This document shows positions 6,001 to 11,372 of a stretch of 11,372 bases of DNA, in pieces. Made by a program: the position numbers and the translations under genes. Under the pieces are notes generated by a model, which worked only from the letters and a program-made list of their open reading frames with translations, had not been told where the DNA came from and made no database searches. Origin of the DNA: Planctomycetota bacterium (GTDB taxonomy: Bacteria; Planctomycetota; UBA1135; GCA-002686595); NCBI GenBank assembly GCA_021776885.1, contig JAJFFA010000080.1, positions 1-11,372 of the forward strand. The letters run 5' to 3'. Each line of letters opens with the position of its first letter. Position 1 is the first letter of the stretch.

Positions 6001-8772
6001 TTGAACGAGGTCGCGGGCAGGGTGTCTGATCGAGCGCTGGCGCGGCCCGTGGCCGACGTCCGCGTTCAGGTCGTGCGGGGAGGCACGCCCCTGGCCTCGG
6101 CGACGACCGACGCCGAGGGGCGCTACCGGCTGAGGGTCCAGGCCTCGGCGCCGACCCGCGGGGTGCGCCTCGAGGTGCTCGACGCGGACGGGGCCGTCCT
6201 GGCCTCGAGCGCGGCCGACGTCGACCTGGAGGGGGATCTGCGCATCGACCTCGCCGTGCCCAGCGCGCGGGTCCCCGTCGCGGGCAAGCGCTACTCCTGG
6301 CTGGCCGGCGAGCCCTTCGACCGCGTGCATGCCCGGGCCCTGGACGACGAAGGCCTGCGCCGGGCCTACGCCTACCTGCGCCACCCGGACCCCGCGGCGC
6401 CGGACGCAGCGCGCTATCGACGCGCCTTCCCGCTCTGCGCCCGCGAAGCCGGCGAGCGCCCGTCCCCCCGGCTCGGCGAGTGGGGCGAGTGCGGGGAGGG
6501 CTTCGGCGACTCGATCCGCGCGTTGCTCGAGGAGCGCGACACCACCCTGGGGCCCAGCCCCGCGGACGATCTGCCCGCGGCCGCGACGCGCCGCACCTTC
6601 CGCACCCGGCGCGTCGTCGTGCACTACACCAGCGATCCCGGCTTCGCGCGCGACCGCGTGGATCCGCTCCCGCCACGACGCGACGAGGAGATCCTCTCGG
6701 CGCGCGAGCTCGTGGGCTGGATCCGGCACCGACCCGGCGACTTCGACCCGCCCAGCTCGGACGCCGCGCCGGCCTACGTGCAGCGCGTCGGTCGCATCGC
6801 CGACTGGGCCCTGGCACGCTTCAGCTCCGCGCCCTTCGATCTCCCCGATCCGCTCGCCGTGGGCGAGCGCCTCGAGCTGCGCATCTTCGACCAGTGCTTC
6901 CTCGCGGGCAGCACGCATCCGACCTGGGATTTCATCGGCGTCGCTCCCGGCCTGAGCGCGGAGGTGCTATTGCGCATCGTGCCGCACCTGGTCTTCCACC
7001 GCATCCAGTACCTGTTCCACGCCACGCGTGAGACGAGCGGAGTGCGCACGCTGGTCAGCGAGGGCAGCGCCGCCTGGGCCGCGCGCGCCCTGGGGGCGAA
7101 GCCGGAGGAGGACGCTCCCGTCCTGGGCCAGCCACGCTCCTGGATCGACAGCTCGGCGGGGCCACGGCGGCTGGGCGGAGATGCCTGTGCGTTCTGGCGC
7201 TACTTCGCCCGGGAGCTCGGCATTTCGCGCGCAGGGCAGGGCCAGCGCGGCGCCGACGCGCTGCGCGTCGTGCTCGAGTGCACCGCTTCGACGGCGTCGG
7301 GCATGGCCCCGGGGGCCCTGCGCGAGGCCCGTGCGCGCCTGCCCTGGTGGGGGCGCTTCGACCGCTTCCAGCGCGACCCCGACGGGTCGGTCAGCGGGCG
7401 CGAGACCGTGTTCGGCAACTGGCAGCTGGCGCGCGCCCTGACCAGCTTCGGGTTGCGCGCGGACGAGAGCCGCTTCCAGCTCGACTTGCGCGAGGTGCCC
7501 TGGGCCGCGGGCGAGGACGACCTGCGGCTCGAGGACGGCGGGCGCGGCACGCGCCAGTTCGACCTGATGCCCTACGCGGCGCGCGCCCTGCGCGTGCGCG
7601 TGAGCGGCCCGCGGGTGGCGCGCATGCTGCGCGTCTCGATGCGCAGCTTCGCCCCTGCGGCCGGGGATGCGACGGGTCTGTGGCAGCTCGCGCGGATCGA
7701 CGCCCGCGGTCGGCTGCTCGACGTGGCGCGGCTCGAGACCCGGCGGCGGGCCAAGTGGGTGCGGCTGGACCCCGGCGGCAGCCTGGTCCTGGTGGTCGCG
7801 GCGCGCGAGCGCGCCCTCGCCGCCAGCCTGGTGCTCGAGGAGCTGGGCGCCCAGGGCGCGGTCCAGGCCACGCCCGCGGACGCGCGTCCGGGGACGGAGC
7901 TCGAGCTCGATCCGACGGGCTGGCAGCGCGCGTGGTTGTCGCCCGACGTGATGATCGACAACGACGACGACGGGCGCGCTGACCCGATTCGCCCGCAGCA
8001 CGAGAACCGCCTGAAGGTCTGCCTGCGCAACCGCGGGACGGCTGCAGCGGACGGCGTGCGCGTGCGCTTCTGGTGTCAGTCGGCCAGCCTCGAGGCGGAC
8101 CCCGCGGCCTGGCAGCCGGTGGTCGACGCCGAGGGGGAGCAGCAGGAGCTCTCCGATGTCGCCCTCGACGCGGGGGAGCTGCGCTGGGTCAGTGTGACCT
8201 GGAAGCCCCCGCTCGCCGTGGCGGCCGCGGACGGCCCGGGGGACGGCCCGGGGGATGGCCCGGGGGATGGCCCGGGCGAGCGGGGCTGGTCGCTGCGGGT
8301 GCTGGTCGACCGTCCCGGCGAGGGCGGCGAGGGTGGCGAGGACGAGTCGACGACGACGGTGCGCTACCACCGTGTACGCGCCGCGACGAGCAGCAAGATC
8401 GTCGGCATTCGCGTGCGCCCGCCCCAGGGTGGAGGCCAGGGCCACATGATCGTCGTGCCCCACGGTCCGCACTTCGGGCTCGAGCCCCTGGACGGGGACA
8501 CTCCGCCGGCGTCGGGATTGGCGCGCTTCCGCATCACCCGCGGGCGCCTGCGGCGCTGGGAGGGGGCGCCGGAGACGACCCCTCGCGCGGGCTACTACTA
8601 CCCCCTCGACCCGGCCGTCGTGCCGCCGGGCTTCGTCAGCGAGCGCCTGGTGACGGTCGTCCTGATGCAAGGCGGTCGCGCCCTGGGTGGGACCACCGTG
8701 TGCCTGGGCAGCCCGACGGGCGTCGACCCCAGCGCCTCATCGCGCGAAGTCGGCTGGACCCTCCTGACCTGA
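6001..8772 (+). CDS. Large unknown protein: carboxypeptidase-regulatory-like domain, degenerate metallopeptidase region, CARDB-like domain
   Basis: 923 residues from TTG 6001; the open frame continues far upstream, but that part is antisense to the kinase. Residues 2-85 (VAGRVSDRALARPVADVRVQV, then TTDAEGRYRLRV) match carboxypeptidase-regulatory-like beta sandwiches. Residues about 200-480 resemble M-clan metallopeptidases: a hydrophobic run ends in PHLVFHRIQYLFH (H329, H333), followed by LVSEGSAAW (E354) and ACAFWRYFARELG (about 393-405). The usual HExxH glutamate is leucine (L330), so catalysis is unlikely. Residues about 645-760 (SPDVMIDNDDDGRADP, then ENRLKVCLRNRG) resemble a CARDB-type adhesion domain, interrupted by four GPGD repeats. 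The last 130 residues are unrecognised. No signal peptide is visible from this start, odd for such modules. The ATG of the GGDEF gene follows after 119 bases. Function unknown; a binding or scaffold role is inferred. Confidence 0.75.
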   Translation: MNEVAGRVSDRALARPVADVRVQVVRGGTPLASATTDAEGRYRLRVQASAPTRGVRLEVLDADGAVLASSAADVDLEGDLRIDLAVPSARVPVAGKRYSWLAGEPFDRVHARALDDEGLRRAYAYLRHPDPAAPDAARYRRAFPLCAREAGERPSPRLGEWGECGEGFGDSIRALLEERDTTLGPSPADDLPAAATRRTFRTRRVVVHYTSDPGFARDRVDPLPPRRDEEILSARELVGWIRHRPGDFDPPSSDAAPAYVQRVGRIADWALARFSSAPFDLPDPLAVGERLELRIFDQCFLAGSTHPTWDFIGVAPGLSAEVLLRIVPHLVFHRIQYLFHATRETSGVRTLVSEGSAAWAARALGAKPEEDAPVLGQPRSWIDSSAGPRRLGGDACAFWRYFARELGISRAGQGQRGADALRVVLECTASTASGMAPGALREARARLPWWGRFDRFQRDPDGSVSGRETVFGNWQLARALTSFGLRADESRFQLDLREVPWAAGEDDLRLEDGGRGTRQFDLMPYAARALRVRVSGPRVARMLRVSMRSFAPAAGDATGLWQLARIDARGRLLDVARLETRRRAKWVRLDPGGSLVLVVAARERALAASLVLEELGAQGAVQATPADARPGTELELDPTGWQRAWLSPDVMIDNDDDGRADPIRPQHENRLKVCLRNRGTAAADGVRVRFWCQSASLEADPAAWQPVVDAEGEQQELSDVALDAGELRWVSVTWKPPLAVAAADGPGDGPGDGPGDGPGERGWSLRVLVDRPGEGGEGGEDESTTTVRYHRVRAATSSKIVGIRVRPPQGGGQGHMIVVPHGPHFGLEPLDGDTPPASGLARFRITRGRLRRWEGAPETTPRAGYYYPLDPAVVPPGFVSERLVTVVLMQGGRALGGTTVCLGSPTGVDPSASSREVGWTLLT
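8230..8277 (+). repeat. Four 12-bp tandem units encoding (D-G-P-G)n
   Basis: Four near-identical 12-base units (GACGGCCCGGGG with T or C at the third base and one final change) encode Asp-Gly-Pro-Gly four times in the 6001 gene, within its CARDB-like domain. This looks like a flexible loop expanded by slippage, with the frame preserved. Confidence 0.9.
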
Positions 8773-8775
8773 CGA

Positions 8776-8800
8776 CGCGCCATGGTTCCGTAATGGCGCG
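8776..8800 (+). terminator. Perfect 8-bp inverted repeat just after the 6001 gene stop
   Basis: CGCGCCAT (8776-8783) and ATGGCGCG (8793-8800) form a perfect 8-bp stem with a 9-base loop, beginning 4 bases after the TGA at 8770-8772. No T tract follows, so it is not a classical intrinsic terminator. A hairpin end stabilising the mRNA or a protein-binding operator before the GGDEF gene are alternatives. Confidence 0.4.
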
Positions 8801-8891
8801 CCTGGATTGTCGGGTTCTGGCGCCCCTTTCCGCAGCTACCCATGCGCAGCGAGCCCGACGTCCGGGCCCCCGGGGCGCCCCTGCGAGGAAT

Positions 8892-9887
8892 ATGGCTTTG
8901 ACTGAGAAGAATCTTCTGCTCGCCGACCACCGCGGCGACCGCCTCTACGGCGACCTCCAGCCCCTCGAATGGGCCGGCTACACCCTGCGCGTCACCCGCT
9001 CCCTGCGCGAGACCGTCGCGGCCCTTTCCGAGAGCACCTACGACGCAGTCGTGATCGCTCCCCTGGTCGAAAGCGGGCGCGTGGAGCTCGAGACCCTCGA
9101 CCGTCTACGGGCCGAGCGCGGCTTGCCCGTCCTGGTCGTCACCTGCAACCAGGGGGTGGGCCCCTCGATCGCTGCGGCGGCGGCCCTGCACCAGGGCCCC
9201 TGGGACCTGATCCACGCCGGCGCTCCGGTCGAGGAGGTGCTCATGCGCGTCTCGCGCCTGGCGCGTGACGCGGCCAGCCACGGCGAGCTCGAGGAGCTGC
9301 GCTGGCGGGCGCACCACGACGAGCGCACGGGACTCCTGCGCCCCGACGTCTTCGCCGCGCGGCTCCAGGAGCACTTCTCGGCCGCGCAGCGGCACCACAT
9401 GAACCTGGCCCTGGTGCTGGTCGACCTCGATCGTTTCGGTGCGATCAACAAGGAGTTCGACCACACGGTCGGTGATGCCGTCATCGCCTCCGTGGGCGAA
9501 GCGATCCGCGGCCAGCGCCGGGCCGAGGACGTCGCGGCGCGCCTGGGCGGGGACGAGTTCGCCCTGGTCTTGCCCTACACGCGCCGGGTCGAGGCGGCCC
9601 TGGTCGTGCGTCGCCTGTGCCGCGAGGTGCGCGCCTTGTCCCACATGGCGCCCGCGGAGTTCCGCGGGACCGAGGAGGCGCCGCGGCGGGTCGAGGTCAG
9701 CGCCAGCGTGGGCTTCGAGACCTACGACGGCAGCGACCTGCAGAGCCCCGAGGTCCTGCGTCGCCACGCCGAGATCGCCCTGCGCGAGTCGAAGCTAGGG
9801 GGCGGCAACCAGGCGCTGTACTACCGCTCGCTGAATGAGAGGTCGCTGGACGACCCCAGCCCGCTCTACCCCAGCGCAGTCGGCTGA
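8892..9887 (+). CDS. Diguanylate cyclase: degenerate receiver-like domain plus GGDEF
   Basis: 331 residues, no membrane segment, so cytoplasmic. Residues about 6-125 form an alpha/beta receiver-like domain (NLLLADHRGD, TYDAVVIAPL, LPVLVVTCN). Alanine (A56) stands where the phospho-acceptor aspartate should be, so canonical phosphorylation is unlikely. The GGDEF domain (about 140-318) starts DERTGLLRPDVF and has the metal-binding D178 in VDLDRF, guanine-contacting N186 and D195, and the signature GGDEF at 219-223. RAED at 210-213, exactly five residues before it, fits the RxxD inhibitory site for product feedback. Substitutions in the usual FKxxND-GH stretch (FGAINKEFDH) are unusual but spare N186. 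Expected to make c-di-GMP from two GTP. The ATG at 8892 follows GAGGA with a short gap; the longer open frame upstream overlaps the previous gene out of frame and is rejected. It may be co-transcribed with the 6001 gene or have its own promoter in the 119-base gap. Confidence 0.93.
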   Translation: MALTEKNLLLADHRGDRLYGDLQPLEWAGYTLRVTRSLRETVAALSESTYDAVVIAPLVESGRVELETLDRLRAERGLPVLVVTCNQGVGPSIAAAAALHQGPWDLIHAGAPVEEVLMRVSRLARDAASHGELEELRWRAHHDERTGLLRPDVFAARLQEHFSAAQRHHMNLALVLVDLDRFGAINKEFDHTVGDAVIASVGEAIRGQRRAEDVAARLGGDEFALVLPYTRRVEAALVVRRLCREVRALSHMAPAEFRGTEEAPRRVEVSASVGFETYDGSDLQSPEVLRRHAEIALRESKLGGGNQALYYRSLNERSLDDPSPLYPSAVG

Positions 9888-9901
9888 CGCGGCGTGCCGC
9901 G
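9888..9901. terminator. Inverted repeat between convergent genes
   Basis: CGCGGC-GT-GCCGCG is a perfect 6-bp inverted repeat directly after the GGDEF gene stop and 21 bases from the end of the oppositely oriented PagL-like gene. Sterically it would fold as a 5-bp stem with a 4-base loop. Its position suits a bidirectional terminator, but neither strand has a T tract. Confidence 0.35.
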
Positions 9902-9922
9902 AGGGGGGTGAGGTGCTCGGGG

Positions 9923-10447
9923 CTAGAAGCCCCACCCCAAGGACAGGAACACGCTCTCCGTCCCCGGGTTGGTCGCGCCCCCGAAGCCCGCGTGGGAGAG
10001 GTGCGAGCCCATGAGGCCCAGGCGCAGGGAGTCGTTCAGGGCGTAGCTGAGCCCCACCGCGCTGCGGAACTGGACCGTTCCGCCCAGGTCGATCTGGCCG
10101 GCGCGGTAGACGCCGACGGAGAAGGAGTTGGTCAGGCGCAGGCGACGGGTGATGTCGATCTCGGGGCCGAGTCCGCCGTACACGAAGCGCCCTCCGCCCT
10201 CGTAGAGGACCGCGCCGACGATGGGGCGGTGGTTGAGCCACTGGCGCTGGAAGCGGTACTGGATCCCCGCGGAAGCGCCGCGCAGCTCCGGGTCGACGGC
10301 GCCAGCCAGTCCGCCCAGGAGGGCCACCGAGTGCCCCGGCCGCAGGCCCTCGCCGTTCGGCCCCTTGCACGCCGTACCCAGGGCCAGCAGGCCGCTCAGG
10401 AGCAGGACCCGGGGGTGCAGCGGGGGCGGGGACGGCAGGAAGCGCAT
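9923..10447 (-). CDS. PagL-like lipid A 3-O-deacylase / acyloxyacyl hydrolase family outer-membrane protein
   Basis: 174 residues from the ATG at 10447. The N-terminus has a signal-peptide-like run (about 13-26, RVLLLSGLLALGTA) ending before C27; LGTAC is a poor lipobox (Gly at -3), so a lipoprotein is possible but uncertain. The rest alternates as short amphipathic beta strands and ends in phenylalanine, typical of a small outer-membrane barrel. Near the C-terminus GSHLSHAGFGG-NPGTES carries H149, S151 and E164, spaced as the His-Ser-Glu triad of PagL, with the conserved NPG. PagL removes the 3-O acyl chain of lipid A, altering outer-membrane charge and immune properties. The open frame extends to 10591, but the extra residues lack any signal-peptide logic. 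It lies divergent to the argE-like gene (82 bases) and convergent to the GGDEF gene (35 bases). Another small barrel of the same superfamily is the alternative. Confidence 0.78.
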   Translation of the reverse strand: MRFLPSPPPLHPRVLLLSGLLALGTACKGPNGEGLRPGHSVALLGGLAGAVDPELRGASAGIQYRFQRQWLNHRPIVGAVLYEGGGRFVYGGLGPEIDITRRLRLTNSFSVGVYRAGQIDLGGTVQFRSAVGLSYALNDSLRLGLMGSHLSHAGFGGATNPGTESVFLSLGWGF

Positions 10448-10529
10448 TGCTGGCGGCCATGATGGCGGCAACCTCCGGGCGATCAAGGCGCGGAGCGGCG
10501 GAGTCGGCACTGAAACGTATCCTGTCGCG
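10448..10529. promoter_or_regulatory. Divergent promoter region, PagL-like / argE-like
   Basis: The 82-base gap between divergent starts must hold both promoters. Reading toward argE, TATCCT (10519-10524) is a possible -10 element only 5 bases before the ATG at 10530. Reading toward the PagL-like gene, TTGATC and CATCAT with a 16-base spacer end about 11 bases before its ATG. Neither gene has a recognisable Shine-Dalgarno. These calls are by eye and weak. Confidence 0.3.
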
Positions 10530-11372
10530 ATGCCTGCCCCCGCCCTCACGGATCTTGCGCTGCTCGAACGGTTGATCGCGTTCGACACCACCAGCCACCT
10601 GTCGAACCTCGAGCTCGTGGACTTCCTCGCCGACTACCTCGAGCGGCCTGGGGTGCGCGTCGAGCGCCACGCCTCGCCGGGCGGGGACAAGGCCAACCTG
10701 GTGCTGCGGGCCGGGCCCGAGGCGACCCCCGAGCGCGCGGGGCTGGTGCTCTCCGGCCACATGGACGTGGTCCCGGCGGGCAGCGGCTGGAACAGCGACC
10801 CCTTCCGGCTGACCGACAAGCAGAACGGGACCTGGGCGGCGCGCGGCTCCTGCGACATGAAGGGCTTCCTGGCCCTGGCCACGAACCTCCTGGCCGAGGC
10901 ACGCCTCGAGGCCCTGACCCAGCCGCTGGTCCTGCTCTTCACCTACGACGAGGAGCTGGGCACCCTCGGCTCGCGCCACTTCGTCGAGACCTACACCTCC
11001 CCCGAGCCGCTGCCGCGCCGCACCATCGTCGGCGAGCCGACGGGCATGCGCGTGGTGCGCATGCACAAGGGGCACGTCAAGCTGCGCCTCGACTTCCACG
11101 GCAAGAGCGCCCACTCGGGCTACCCGCACCTGGGCAAGAACGCCCTGGCCGTCGCCGCCCGGGCCATCGTGGCCCTGGTCGAGCTGGACGACACTCTGCG
11201 CGGCGAACGCCCGGCCAACGCCGAGCACTTCCCCGACGCCCCCTTCGTGCCGCTCAACGTCGCGCGCTGCGAGGGCGGGGTGGCGATCAACGTCGTCCCC
11301 GAACGGGCCTCGATCGACGTGGGCCTGCGCCACCTGCCGGGCATCGCCGCCGAGGACCTGGTCGAGCGCGTG
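10530..11372 (+). CDS. argE: Acetylornithine deacetylase-like M20 metallopeptidase, N-terminal 281 residues (cut by window edge)
   Basis: The frame is open to the right edge. M20 di-zinc features are in order: LSGHMDVVP with metal ligand H77 and D79, RGSCDMKGF with bridging D109, YDEELG with catalytic E141 and ligand E142, VGEPTG with E169, and SAHSGYPHLGKNA, the start of the dimerisation domain with its conserved histidine. The combination SGHxDVVP, W-x-SDPF, RGxCDMKGF and GEPT is typical of ArgE, which hydrolyses N-acetylornithine to ornithine and acetate in arginine synthesis. Succinyl-diaminopimelate desuccinylase or a related N-acyl-amino-acid deacylase is the alternative; the substrate cannot be fixed from half a protein. 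The ATG at 10530 fits the family N-terminus (LLERLIAFDTTS) but has no Shine-Dalgarno. The last zinc ligand lies outside the window. Confidence 0.88.
   Translation, partial: MPAPALTDLALLERLIAFDTTSHLSNLELVDFLADYLERPGVRVERHASPGGDKANLVLRAGPEATPERAGLVLSGHMDVVPAGSGWNSDPFRLTDKQNGTWAARGSCDMKGFLALATNLLAEARLEALTQPLVLLFTYDEELGTLGSRHFVETYTSPEPLPRRTIVGEPTGMRVVRMHKGHVKLRLDFHGKSAHSGYPHLGKNALAVAARAIVALVELDDTLRGERPANAEHFPDAPFVPLNVARCEGGVAINVVPERASIDVGLRHLPGIAAEDLVERV

Noticed and set aside
6967..8670. 567-residue minus-strand open frame
   Set aside because: Antisense to the 6001 gene, low-complexity His/Ala/Arg-rich, no start signal or domain.
8073..8891. Long N-terminal extension of the GGDEF protein
   Set aside because: It overlaps the 6001 gene out of frame with Arg/Gly/Pro-rich composition; the ATG at 8892 has a GAGGA site and starts the receiver-like domain.

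Overview
The window is about 11.4 kb of very GC-rich, densely coding DNA (third codon positions are almost always G or C), with no RNA gene, insertion sequence or CRISPR array visible. The gene content points to a Planctomycetota-type bacterium or a close relative. The reasons are an ECF sigma factor of the Sig-70_X6 type next to a transmembrane Hanks-type kinase carrying a SUMF1/FGE-like domain, a large protein built from extracellular-type modules, and a PagL-like outer-membrane lipid A deacylase. The lineage is inferred from family content and was not tested.

Left block (minus strand, 5720 down to 1). Four genes read leftward: a membrane Ser/Thr kinase with an outward-facing SUMF1-like domain (3138-5720), an ECF sigma factor (2512-3096), a 646-residue protein with a C-terminal DUF2325-like domain (575-2515, overlapping the sigma stop as GTGA), and, after a 96-base gap, the 5' part of treZ (1-478, running off the edge). 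The first three look like one signalling operon: sensor kinase, transcription factor and an unknown third component. The sigma factor lacks the acidic DAED motif of region 2.2 and has a threonine (T55) there. This matches the known logic of sigma factors switched on by phosphorylation from a partner kinase.

A 280-base divergent gap (5721-6000) separates this block from two plus-strand genes. The first (6001-8772, TTG start with a good ribosome binding site) encodes a 923-residue protein of unknown function. It has an N-terminal carboxypeptidase-regulatory-like beta domain, a central region resembling an M-clan metallopeptidase with a broken HExxH (HLVFH), and a CARDB-like beta domain. The second (8892-9887) encodes a receiver-like domain without its phospho-acceptor aspartate, fused to an apparently intact GGDEF diguanylate cyclase.

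Right end: a convergent PagL-like lipid A deacylase (9923-10447, minus), then a divergent argE-like M20 deacetylase (10530 to the right edge, plus). Short perfect inverted repeats lie just after the stop codons at 8772 and 9887. Two in-frame 12-bp tandem repeats encode Pro-rich linkers.

The strongest lead is the kinase-sigma-DUF2325 operon. The second is the pseudo-metallopeptidase protein.
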